From positions 124,001 through 188,000 of the forward strand of contig CAVQOB010000003.1 of assembly GCA_963714325.1 (NCBI GenBank): 64,000 nt of DNA, given 5' to 3'. The notes beneath the pieces were generated by a model. That model had not been told where the DNA came from. It saw only the letters and a program-made list of their open reading frames with translations, and searched no databases. This document shows positions 42,301 through 51,044 of the stretch, in pieces. The first letter of the stretch is position 1. The number at the start of each line of letters is the position of its first letter. The position numbers were made by a program, and so were the translations under genes. The stretch comes from CAVQOB01 sp963714325 (GTDB taxonomy: Bacteria > Pseudomonadota > Alphaproteobacteria > Rhizobiales > Hyphomicrobiaceae).

Positions 42301-45300
42301 GGAGATTCCTCCCCGTCAGTCTCGGCGGTCCATTCGGCAACGCGGGCGAGATGGGCGTAGTCGTCGAAGCGATAATTGTTGTCAAATGCGGCGCGGCGGA
42401 CGGCGCGATAGGGGGTTGCTGGATCGTCATAGTCGGCGATCAGTTGTTCGAGGCCGCGGCGGGCCTTGGCTGCGACTTCGGCGACGTCGGGGATCGACAG
42501 CGTTCGGGCTTCGCCGGGTGGCTCGCCGCCGGTGACGCGGATATAGGCCAGGCTCGCGATTTGGGTATTCGGGATGTTGGCGAAGCCGCCGGCGAGCGCG
42601 ATGACCGCTTCCAATGGCAGCTGTGGCGAGGTGCCGGAGATCACGCGTTCGGTGCGCGGCGGCTGGCCGGTCTTATAGTCGGTGATGACGAGGCCTTGCG
42701 GCTTGATGTCGATGCGGTCAGCGCGGGCGCGCAGCGTGAAGGGGCCGGCGGGGCCGGTTATGATGTGCGCGCCGGTGGTCTCGGCGACGACGCGTTCGTT
42801 GTGCAGGCGCAGCTCAGGTTCTTGTTCGGCAAACCAGGTGGCGAAGCGTTGGAAGCGCGGCAGCCAGAATGCGGCGACGCGAGGATGGCCGGTATATTCC
42901 GAGAGCACGGCATGGGCATGCAGCATCAGCGCTGACGCGATGTCGGCGGGCAGTTCCGTTGGATGGGCGATCGCGAAGCGGCCGAGGGCTGCGTGGATGA
43001 TCGCGCCTTTCAACGCCGCATCGGGTTCCTTGCCGAGCGGATCCAGTGCTTCAAGGCCGAGGATGTATTGCGCGTAGATGGCGTAGGGGTTGGCGAGCCA
43101 GGTTTCGATAGCGGTGACGGAGAGGCGGCGTGGCCGCATCGCCAGGGGAGGGCGAGGTTCGGGTGCCTTGACCGGATTGTGGACGACGATGTGATCGCGG
43201 GCGCGGGCCCAGGCGAGCCAGGGCTGCTCGGGCTTCAACGCGGCGGAGAGGCCGATGCCGCCGAGCAGCGCCGTCAGCCGCATCAACCAGCGCGAGGGCA
43301 CGGTCGGCACGCCGTCGATCTTGGCAGCACGGGTGAGATAGACCCGCTCGGCGCCGAGCGCCGAGACGAAATCGTGCGCGGAACGGCCGATGGCTTCTTC
43401 AGGCGCGGGGAGGCCGATGTCGGCGCGCATCGGCCGGTTCAACCAAGGACCGGGGTCGGTGGATTCGGGCCAGGTGCCTTCGTTGAGCGAGGCCAGGATG
43501 ACGATGTCAGGCTGCTGCAGGCGCGCTTCCATTGGGCCCCAGATGGCGATGCGGGGGTGGACGGGGCTGCGTGTGAGGACGTTTTCGTTGGCGACGAGGC
43601 TGCGATAGAGATCGGGATAGTCTCGCAACGCAATGACGAGTGCTGGGACATTGGCATCGAGCAGGCCTTGGAACAAGTTGGTCGCGGCGGCGCCGGCCTC
43701 GCCTTCAACCAGCGGATTGGGTGCATCGGGTTCGGGCAGTCGGGCCAGCGTTTCTGCGATTTTGAGGTGTGCCGTCGCAGCGGTCGCGAGGGTTGTTGTC
43801 GCGCGGGCGAGGGTCGTCATTGGCTGGAAGGCTGCACGCAAATCGTGGACGAGGGTGCGGGCGTTCTGCCAGTCGATGTCGCGGAGGCGGGAGACCGCGC
43901 GGCCGCGCCGCTCCGATGATTGAACTTCGCGCGACGCGCGTTCCAGTGCGGCTTCGACGCCGTCCACGCCACGGCCGAGGTAAGCGGTGCGGAACGCCGC
44001 CAGCTCCAATGCGCGGCTGGCACGGCGGACGTCGACGACTTTGTGGCCGAGGCGAGTGAGGGGATGTTTGAGCAGGGCGACGAGCGGCGCTGGCGCAAAA
44101 TCCTGGGCGATGACTTCGACGATGAGATCGAGGAAGGCACCGGGGACTGTCTTGGCAAAGGGGCGGCCGGCGGAGTCGTCGACGGAAATGCCGAGCGCAT
44201 TCAACTTCACACCGACGCGGCGGGCGAGTAGGCGATCCGGAGATATGAGGGCGGCGCGGATACCAGGCTTTTCGATGGCTTCGCGCAAAATCAGGGTGAC
44301 GATTTCGGCTTCGTCTTCGGCATTGGGCGCTTCGATCAGGCTCAGACCGGCGAGCGATTGGGTAAGCGATTCGGTATCGGCTGACTTGGCGTATTCATGC
44401 CAATGGGCGGTTGTCTCGGCGGGGCGCATCGCTTCGCTGATCAATTGCCGGCGGGCGGTGGCGGGGCGCGAGTCGTGCATTCCCGGTAGCTCTCTGACGG
44501 ATTCGCGGGTGATGCCGAGTGTCGCTAAAAGTTTGGCGAGGCCGAACTGGGGATGCTCGGGATGTTTCTCGGTGGTGATCGACCAACTCACAGCATCAGC
44601 TGACATGTCGAGCGCGGGGAGAACAATGGCGCCGTGTTCAAGGTTGGCGACAGCCTGCATCAATTTGGCTGTTGCGGGGATGCTGCCGGTGACGCCGGCG
44701 ACGATGACGGGTGCCGTTGGCGGGACGGCGACCATGCGTTCCGCTTCGGCGAGGATCAGGCGATTGCGGCGGTCGACGGCGGACAGCACGCCGCGTTCGG
44801 CCATATAGGCCGGCCAGTACTGGGTGATGATCTTGAGGAAGTCGAGCGTCTGGCCCCAATGCTCAGCGAAATTGTCGGGCACTAGATTGGCAAGTGTATC
44901 AAGACTGGCGCCTTCGGTTTCGACGAGGTCGACGAGGCGGGCCAATTCGGCGGCGAGCTTGGCGGCTTGTGCGGGCGTTCGCGCGGCGGCGGTCGTCACC
45001 GGCGCTAAGTCAGCGTCGTTGCTCGAAGCGGATCGCTGCATGACTTCGGACCATTTCAGGACCAACTGTGTCAGTGCGAGCCGTCGCTCAACTTCGCTGA
45101 TGGCTGGCGGCAGACCACTCTGATCGATACCGAGGGACATCAGTCCGGCACTGCCGGTCAGCAGGCTCAGCTCTTCCTGGCCGTCGCCGATTGGCCGGAT
45201 GCGTGGTAGCAACATCGCGGCGCCGCCGGAAGCGCGCAGAAATGCGTCCTGCACGGCGCGGGTGGCACGGCGGGTCGGCAGCAGCAGCGTGTAGCGTGAG

Positions 45301-45443
45301 AGATCGATGGCCGACGGTTTGGCGCCGCCGGGGTTGGGCAGTTGGCCGTTGAGGATCGCCGTCGCGACAGCATCAAGGAACGGTGAGCCGGGCGGCACAT
45401 TGAAAATTCGTGCCGGTGTCGTGACGTCAGCGTGTGCGGTCAT
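42297..45443 (-). CDS. addB: Double-strand break repair nuclease subunit AddB
   Basis: A 1048-residue AddB of the alphaproteobacterial type, starting MTAHADVTTPARIFNVPPGS. It has an inactive UvrD-like N-terminal helicase region (LLLPTRRATRAVQDAFLRA, PRIRPIGDG) and a C-terminal PD-(D/E)XK nuclease region (RADRIDIKPQGLVITDYKTG). ATG 45443 is preferred, with GGTCACC before it; an in-frame ATG at 45452 is close by. The start overlaps the end of the nucleotidyltransferase gene by 17 bases. Together with AddA it forms the RecBCD counterpart in this lineage. Confidence 0.93.
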   Translation of the reverse strand: MTAHADVTTPARIFNVPPGSPFLDAVATAILNGQLPNPGGAKPSAIDLSRYTLLLPTRRATRAVQDAFLRASGGAAMLLPRIRPIGDGQEELSLLTGSAGLMSLGIDQSGLPPAISEVERRLALTQLVLKWSEVMQRSASSNDADLAPVTTAAARTPAQAAKLAAELARLVDLVETEGASLDTLANLVPDNFAEHWGQTLDFLKIITQYWPAYMAERGVLSAVDRRNRLILAEAERMVAVPPTAPVIVAGVTGSIPATAKLMQAVANLEHGAIVLPALDMSADAVSWSITTEKHPEHPQFGLAKLLATLGITRESVRELPGMHDSRPATARRQLISEAMRPAETTAHWHEYAKSADTESLTQSLAGLSLIEAPNAEDEAEIVTLILREAIEKPGIRAALISPDRLLARRVGVKLNALGISVDDSAGRPFAKTVPGAFLDLIVEVIAQDFAPAPLVALLKHPLTRLGHKVVDVRRASRALELAAFRTAYLGRGVDGVEAALERASREVQSSERRGRAVSRLRDIDWQNARTLVHDLRAAFQPMTTLARATTTLATAATAHLKIAETLARLPEPDAPNPLVEGEAGAAATNLFQGLLDANVPALVIALRDYPDLYRSLVANENVLTRSPVHPRIAIWGPMEARLQQPDIVILASLNEGTWPESTDPGPWLNRPMRADIGLPAPEEAIGRSAHDFVSALGAERVYLTRAAKIDGVPTVPSRWLMRLTALLGGIGLSAALKPEQPWLAWARARDHIVVHNPVKAPEPRPPLAMRPRRLSVTAIETWLANPYAIYAQYILGLEALDPLGKEPDAALKGAIIHAALGRFAIAHPTELPADIASALMLHAHAVLSEYTGHPRVAAFWLPRFQRFATWFAEQEPELRLHNERVVAETTGAHIITGPAGPFTLRARADRIDIKPQGLVITDYKTGQPPRTERVISGTSPQLPLEAVIALAGGFANIPNTQIASLAYIRVTGGEPPGEARTLSIPDVAEVAAKARRGLEQLIADYDDPATPYRAVRRAAFDNNYRFDDYAHLARVAEWTAETDGEESP

Positions 45444-46158
45444 GGTGACCATCCAGTGCCGCTTCGGACTCGGTGACGGCTTCTGGCGTGCCGACGTGCA
45501 TCCAGATCCCTTCCATGCGGACACCGAACGCGCGGCCGGCGAGGATGGCGCGGTTCCAGATCAGGTTCATCGAGAACGGCGTCGATGGCGTATCGGCGAA
45601 GACGCGAGGGTGGAGAATATAGACGCCGACGGCGACGAAGGGGACAACCTCACCTTCGCGGCGGCGGCGGATCCGGCCTTCGGAATCGAGTGAGAAATCG
45701 CCCTGGCCGGCGTAGCCGATGCTGGCCGAACCGAGTGAAAGCAGCAGCAGGCAATCCATCTGCTCTGCGTTCCAGGCGGCGAACAAGCGATCGAGATTGG
45801 AGCCGACGCCATCGATCCAGACGGAGTCGGAGTTGTGGACGAGGAAGGGCTCGTTGCCGAGCAGGGGGAGCGCCTTCCTGACGCCGCCACCGGTTTCCAG
45901 CCGTTCGCCACGCTCATTGGAGATTACGATCTTCGGGCGTTCGCGGCGTTTGAGATGCTGCTCGATCAGATCGGCTTTGTAGTGGACGTTGACGACTGCC
46001 TGCGGCACTCCGGCGCCAACGATACGATCGAGCACGCGATCGAGCAACGGCACCCCGTGCAGGCGGACGAGCGGCTTTGGCATGGCGTCATTCAACGGCC
46101 GCATGCGCGTGCCGAGGCCGGCAGCGAGGACCATGGCTGTTTGAGGTTTCCACATCAT
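45427..46158 (-). CDS. Sugar-phosphate nucleotidyltransferase, MurU-like
   Basis: A 243-residue NTP transferase with the nucleotide-binding signature LAAGLGTRMRPLNDAMPKPL near residues 11-30. It also has VVNVHYKADLIEQHL, FLVHNSDSVWIDGV and a C-terminal region with LIWNRAILAGRAFGVRMEGI. It lies directly after a TsaE-phosphotransferase fusion. In Pseudomonas and Caulobacter the pair AmgK/MurU converts MurNAc to UDP-MurNAc, bypassing fosfomycin-sensitive synthesis. By order and size this is the likely MurU. Mannose-1-phosphate guanylyltransferase is the alternative. Start ATG 46158; 46155 is also possible. Confidence 0.82.
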   Translation of the reverse strand: MMWKPQTAMVLAAGLGTRMRPLNDAMPKPLVRLHGVPLLDRVLDRIVGAGVPQAVVNVHYKADLIEQHLKRRERPKIVISNERGERLETGGGVRKALPLLGNEPFLVHNSDSVWIDGVGSNLDRLFAAWNAEQMDCLLLLSLGSASIGYAGQGDFSLDSEGRIRRRREGEVVPFVAVGVYILHPRVFADTPSTPFSMNLIWNRAILAGRAFGVRMEGIWMHVGTPEAVTESEAALDGHHDRTR

Positions 46159-46188
46159 GGCGCTGCATAGCGCGGATCGACGGGGTGG

Positions 46189-47721
46189 TCACGCGAAGTC
46201 GGTGCGGCGGCGCATATCCGGTGGAAAATGTTGTGCGAACCAGGCCTTCAGGTCTTTGAGGGCGGGGCTTTGCAAGTCGCGTTCGAGGTAGGTCCAGGTC
46301 TGTGGAAGATAGCGCAGGTAGTCGGCGTGACCATCGCGCTTCAGCATTCGCGCCCAGAGGCCGACGATGCGGGTGTTGCGCTGGGCGCCAAAGTCGGCGT
46401 AGGCGCGCGCGAAGGCTGTGGCATCAAATGCTGCATCGAAGCGTGCAACTTCTGACTGATAATGTTTCAGCAGCACACGTTCGAGTGTTTCGGGAACGGT
46501 GACACGGGCGTCCTGCAAGAGCGAGACCAGATCGAACGACCAGTGTTCGGCCTGAGCATCCTGAAAATCGATGATGCCGACGCGCTCGATGCCGGTGCGC
46601 TCGGGTATCCAGATGAGATTGGGCGAGATGTAGTCGCGCAGGAATACGCCGGGCGGGAGTGCCAGCAATCGATCGATGACGGGGTGCCAGAGCTCCAGAA
46701 ACTCGCGGCGGATGGCGTCGGGTGCAGGCGCACCCTTGGCGAGCGGCCAATACCAGTCGAGCAAGACTTCCACTTCGATTTCGAAGGCGGCGGAATCGCG
46801 ACGTGGCAAAGTGTAGTGCGTGCCATCAGGCAGGGTCATACGGGCTGGCAGGCCTTGCCGGCGGAGATGGATCAAGGCGTCGACCGCCGCCCGCCAGAGA
46901 ACAGCCTGGGGTGTCGAGCCCTGCATTTCCTGGCTGAAGATGCGCGGTCCGAGATCGTCGATCAGTAGTAGACCCGCATTGAGATCAGCGGCGTGGATCG
47001 CGGGCGCTTCGAGGCCCCTTTCGCGCAATCCACCGGCGATCGCGACGAAGGGGCGAACGTCCTCGGCCAACTTGGAGATATCGGAATAGGTGCGGCCGTC
47101 ACGGATGACGCCGCCATTCGGCATGCGCGGCGCGTCCATCAGGATCAGCGGGCGCGATTGGCCGTGAACGCGGGCATAGGCGCGGAACGAGGCGTCGCCC
47201 TGCATGTAACTGATGCGGCGCGGGTCGCTCGTGCGTTCCTTCAGAAAGCGAAAGATCTCGATGGCGCGTTGAGCGCGTGCTGCGGTTGCCCCGGTTGCCA
47301 CCAACCGGACATGGCGGCGCTCTGGTGCGGCAGTCGTTGCCAACGCAATGGTAATCGCTTCGGTGCTGAATAGTTCGGCAGCGCGCTCCGGCCATTCGAC
47401 GATGACGGCGCCGCGTTGGGCCGCTTCGTCGAAGCCGATCTCCAGCGCTTCGGCGGCGTCTGCCAAGCGATAGAAGTCGAAATGCGCCAGTGTCAGGCGC
47501 GCGGATTCGTAGGTCTGCGTCAAAGAAAACGTCGGGCTTGGCACCTCGGCTTCGGTGTCGTCGAGGACGGCGCGGATGAGGGCGCGGGCGAACGTCGTCT
47601 TGCCGGCGCCGAGATCGCCGGACAGGGCGACTACGTCGCAAGCTCGCAGTTTCAAGGCGAGGCATTCGGCGAACAAGCGCAGGCTTGCTTCGTCCAGTTC
47701 GTCGTCGAAGTGCCAGGTCAT
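46189..47721 (-). CDS. TsaE ATPase fused to AmgK-like sugar kinase
   Basis: A 510-residue fusion. Residues 1-150 are TsaE, the ATPase of the t6A tRNA-modification complex (P-loop SGDLGAGKTT at 34-43, VPSPTFSLTQTYE, FDFYRLADAAEALEIGFDE, VIVEWPERA). Residues about 165-510 form an aminoglycoside phosphotransferase-type kinase: GDASFRAYARV, catalytic D363 and N368 in LRDYISPNLIW, and metal-binding D385 in GIIDFQDAQ. The kinase matches AmgK, the MurNAc/GlcNAc anomeric kinase. Start ATG 47721 overlaps the sensor kinase stop by 4 bases. Such fusions are known from Hyphomicrobiales. Confidence 0.9.
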   Translation of the reverse strand: MTWHFDDELDEASLRLFAECLALKLRACDVVALSGDLGAGKTTFARALIRAVLDDTEAEVPSPTFSLTQTYESARLTLAHFDFYRLADAAEALEIGFDEAAQRGAVIVEWPERAAELFSTEAITIALATTAAPERRHVRLVATGATAARAQRAIEIFRFLKERTSDPRRISYMQGDASFRAYARVHGQSRPLILMDAPRMPNGGVIRDGRTYSDISKLAEDVRPFVAIAGGLRERGLEAPAIHAADLNAGLLLIDDLGPRIFSQEMQGSTPQAVLWRAAVDALIHLRRQGLPARMTLPDGTHYTLPRRDSAAFEIEVEVLLDWYWPLAKGAPAPDAIRREFLELWHPVIDRLLALPPGVFLRDYISPNLIWIPERTGIERVGIIDFQDAQAEHWSFDLVSLLQDARVTVPETLERVLLKHYQSEVARFDAAFDATAFARAYADFGAQRNTRIVGLWARMLKRDGHADYLRYLPQTWTYLERDLQSPALKDLKAWFAQHFPPDMRRRTDFA

Positions 47722-50219
47722 GCGCGTCCGGCGAGTTTTTCGGGCTTGTGCGCGGTGTCGATGTTTGCAAGCCCGGTTTCGGGGAGGCGGACTGTAACAC
47801 GGGTGCCGCGTCCTGGCTCGCTATCAAGGCTCAGATTGCCGCCGTGCAGCTCGACCAGGCTCTTGACGATGGCGAGGCCGAGGCCGGCGCCGCGATGTTT
47901 CGAGCCGAGGCTGCGGCTTTCGAAGCGTTCAAAGACGCGCGCCTGCTGATCTTTCGGGATGCCTATGCCTTGGTCCTCGACGGTGAGAGCCACCATGCCG
48001 GATTCGCGCCAGCAACCGACTCGAATGGTCCCGTTGGGTTGCGAGAAGCCGATGGCATTGGCGAGGAGGTTGTAAAGGATTTGGCGTACGCGGGATTCGT
48101 CGGCAATGAATTCGTCGACATCATCGGCGATGCGAATGTCGAGTTCTAGCCGCGTACGATTGGCGCGGTCGCGGACGCCCAGGACGGCTGCCTCGACGAT
48201 CGGGCGGATGCGGGTCGGTGCCAGCTTCAGTTCCATGGCGCCGGCGTCGATGGTGGCGAGATCCAGGATGTCGTTGATGATCGACAGCAAGGTTTTCGAT
48301 GAGCCGGAGATATCGCCCATGTATTCGCGTTGCTTGGTATTCAGCGTTCCGGTACGGGGATTGTGCAGCAATTCGCTGAAGCCGATGATGTTGGTCAACG
48401 GCGTTCGCAATTCATAGGACACGTGACTGATGAACTGGCTCTTCAAGCGGTCGGCGGCCAATAGGGCTTCGTTACGCTCGATCAAGGCGCGTTCATAGCG
48501 TTTAGTGTCGGTGACATCGGAGAATGTGATCAGGGTGGCGCCGTCCGGCAACGGCGAAATGGCGTAGTCAATGATGCTGTCGTCCGGACGCGTCATCTGT
48601 CCTTCGACGGGTTGACGCCGATCGGAGATGCCGGTGACGGCACGGTTCATCAACGTCCAGATGTTCTGGTCGTCGACCAAAACCGAACATTGACGGGCGA
48701 TTTCGTCGATGTGGGGGCCTTCGTTCAGCGTCGCGCGCGACAGGCGCCAGATCTGGCAAAGTGCCGAATTGAAGAGCGTCAAGCGGCCATCGGGCGCAAA
48801 GACGGCGACCGCTTCCTTGAGATTGTCGAGCGTCTCGCGCTGGGCGTCGATGAGCGCGTTATAGCGGGCTTCAAGTTCGATGCGTTCAGTGGCGTCGTCG
48901 CACAGATAGGTCAGGCCGCCGTCGGGGCGTTGTTCGGACAGAATATGGACCATGCGTCCGTCCGGCAGATGCCACCAATCCTCATACTCAGTGCCGGATT
49001 TGTAACCGGCGAGGATTTTGTTCTTCCAGTCGCGGTAGTTAACAACTTCGGGCAGGCGGGACAATGCGCGCAGACGATCGAGAATTTCACTGTCCGTTGG
49101 CTGTGTCGCCAGCCAATCGGGATCGAGATGCCAAAGTTTGCGATAGGCGTCGTTGAAGAATGTAAGACGCTGATCGGGGCCGAAGATCGCAACGCCGGTT
49201 GCCACACGGTCCAGGGTCCGGTCGTAGGCGGTGATAAGACGATCGCGCTCGCCGCGGGCGCTTTCGATCGCCGCGACATCGATGGCGGCGCCGATGCTGC
49301 CGGTTTCCAGTGGCAGCACAATGACGTCATGGGCTTTGCGATCGCCGCCGATGATCAGGGGTAGTCTTTCGCGGTAGGGTTTGCCGGCGCGCATCGCCTC
49401 GGCGATCTGTTCGCGCTGTCGCATTTCGAGCAATTCGATATTGGCAGCGCGGACTTCATCGAAGGCCGCGGCGTCGACGGCTTTGATGTAAGCGGCGTTG
49501 GCCCATTCGGGGCGGCCATCGCCGCCGCGTAACCAGACCGGCATCGGCAAGGAATCGAGTAGCGCGCGACTGGCGGTGATTTCGCGCGTCAAGGCCCGAT
49601 GCTGCTCCAAAATGCGTGCGAGGTCGCGCTTATAGCCGACAACGTCGCGCAGACGCAGGATAGCCCGGCCGCCGGCGGCGCGGCCATCGGCCTCCACATA
49701 AGCGCCCTTGACAGTTTGGACGAGGACGTTGAAGGCGCGACCATCGGAGAATAGTGCATCGAGACAGGATTTGAGCTGCGTGGCGGAAGCAGGATCAAGC
49801 CATTGGCCGAAGCGTTCCAGTGATTGTGCATCTTCGGGGACGCCAGCGACGCCCGCCAAGGTATGGGTGACGATGCGGACGCGCTGGCCCTGTTCCCAGA
49901 AGACCAGGACCTGCTGTTCGGCTTTCAGGATGGCTTCGGTGACGGCCAAAGTCTTGCGCAGTTCGGCGGCATCGCCGCGCGCATCGAGGGGGTCGCCACG
50001 GCGGTCAGTGACGTTGTGAATGAGAATGGCGAAGGCCAGCGAAGCAAGACCAACAGCGATGGCGGCAAACAAGACCACGGGTAGCGGCATATTCGATGCG
50101 CCAGTCCCGGCATTGTCGACCGACGTGGACAGGAGGGCGACGACCACGGCGATTGCGGCGACGAAAAGCAGTGCGAGCTTTCCGCGCGGGCCGTTCGCAG
50201 TGAGTGGAAACCCTGTCAA
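47718..50219 (-). CDS. PAS-domain sensor histidine kinase
   Basis: A sensor kinase of about 833 residues from a proposed TTG at 50219. The open frame runs to 50438, but the first 70 residues are not protein-like and contain no better start. Two membrane helices lie near the N-terminus (GKLALLFVAAIAVVVALLS; PLPVVLFAAIAVGLASLAFA). Several PAS-like domains follow, for example VATGVAIFGPDQRLTFFNDA and EAVAVFAPDGRLTLFNSALC. The kinase core has its H-box HVSYELRTPLTNI with the phospho-His near residue 599, N-box ILYNLLANAIGFS, G1 VEDQGIGIP and G2 GAGLGLAIVKSL. No response regulator is adjacent. It lies upstream of tsaE with a 4-base overlap. Confidence 0.85.
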   Translation of the reverse strand: MTGFPLTANGPRGKLALLFVAAIAVVVALLSTSVDNAGTGASNMPLPVVLFAAIAVGLASLAFAILIHNVTDRRGDPLDARGDAAELRKTLAVTEAILKAEQQVLVFWEQGQRVRIVTHTLAGVAGVPEDAQSLERFGQWLDPASATQLKSCLDALFSDGRAFNVLVQTVKGAYVEADGRAAGGRAILRLRDVVGYKRDLARILEQHRALTREITASRALLDSLPMPVWLRGGDGRPEWANAAYIKAVDAAAFDEVRAANIELLEMRQREQIAEAMRAGKPYRERLPLIIGGDRKAHDVIVLPLETGSIGAAIDVAAIESARGERDRLITAYDRTLDRVATGVAIFGPDQRLTFFNDAYRKLWHLDPDWLATQPTDSEILDRLRALSRLPEVVNYRDWKNKILAGYKSGTEYEDWWHLPDGRMVHILSEQRPDGGLTYLCDDATERIELEARYNALIDAQRETLDNLKEAVAVFAPDGRLTLFNSALCQIWRLSRATLNEGPHIDEIARQCSVLVDDQNIWTLMNRAVTGISDRRQPVEGQMTRPDDSIIDYAISPLPDGATLITFSDVTDTKRYERALIERNEALLAADRLKSQFISHVSYELRTPLTNIIGFSELLHNPRTGTLNTKQREYMGDISGSSKTLLSIINDILDLATIDAGAMELKLAPTRIRPIVEAAVLGVRDRANRTRLELDIRIADDVDEFIADESRVRQILYNLLANAIGFSQPNGTIRVGCWRESGMVALTVEDQGIGIPKDQQARVFERFESRSLGSKHRGAGLGLAIVKSLVELHGGNLSLDSEPGRGTRVTVRLPETGLANIDTAHKPEKLAGRA

Positions 50220-50459
50220 TGTCTTGCCGCCGAAGATGGTCTGAGGTGTGTGAAATCTGGGTAAGCAGCCGATAACGCGGAACCGGACGCACAGCAGGAT
50301 ACAATCAGCAACGCGCACGCATGATTCGCCCGAAAAAGGGCTCTGCGAATCAATAGGGAGTATGAGGGTGTTCGGCTGGGCTGGATAGGGCGCAGGGAAC
50401 ACACGGCCTATCGAACAGGGGTGCCAAGCCGCCAACAACTGTGGACGACACGCGCCCTG

Positions 50460-50846
50460 TCAGGCCGGCGTCACGACCTTGCGGTACGAGCGCTTCTCGC
50501 AGGGGACGTCCCCATCAAAGAGAACAATGTCGCAAGCCTGAAAGTTCAGCGTCTGGCCGGTCTCGACGTTGTTCCCGGTCACCAACACTTCCATCACGAG
50601 ATGGTTCGGGCCGGGGTGCAGGTCGACAATCGCGTAGTGAAGGTCGGGGACCATGCGAAAGAATTTGGTCAGCCATTCGCGCAACTGGGTCTTGCCCTTG
50701 TATGTCGATCCTTGCGCGGTCACGCCTGCGGGGAATTGCCACGCAAAGTCTTCCGGCAGCGTCGCCAGTACACCTTCGATGTCGTGTGCATTCCAGGGCG
50801 CGAGGAATTCGGTGGTCCAGGTATGCCAGTCGCGCGATGTGGGCAT
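50460..50846 (-). CDS. NTF2-like (SnoaL) fold protein
   Basis: A 128-residue protein with the NTF2/SnoaL cone fold: N-terminal helices (WTTEFLAPWNAHDIEGVLAT), YKGKTQLREWLTKFFRMVPD and alternating strands (VMEVLVTGNNVETGQTLNF). Such proteins are small enzymes or binding proteins; no catalytic residues stand out. No strong ribosome binding site precedes ATG 50846. It sits alone between ahcY and the sensor kinase gene on the same strand. Confidence 0.75.
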   Translation of the reverse strand: MPTSRDWHTWTTEFLAPWNAHDIEGVLATLPEDFAWQFPAGVTAQGSTYKGKTQLREWLTKFFRMVPDLHYAIVDLHPGPNHLVMEVLVTGNNVETGQTLNFQACDIVLFDGDVPCEKRSYRKVVTPA

Positions 50847-50968
50847 GGGCTGATTACTTTCAGGGCTGGTTGATTGAGCGCGTAGAATCTAACAGTTCAG
50901 GCGACATGTTGTACATGTCGGCAACGGCACGCTTGGAGCGTAGCGCGACGTCAGCGAGGAATAGAAAT

Positions 50969-50994
50969 ACCGCCGGACCTGTTGATCCGGCGGT
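50969..50994 (-). terminator. Likely terminator of ahcY
   Basis: A perfect 9-base stem, ACCGCCGGA with TCCGGCGGT, and an 8-base loop. It lies about 50 bases past the ahcY stop and is followed on the minus strand by ATTTCTATT, a weak T-rich tail. Confidence 0.65.
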
Positions 50995-51044
50995 TGCTCA
51001 TGTCGGGCGTGCGGTGCTGGTCCCTGCGATCAGCCGGTGATTGC

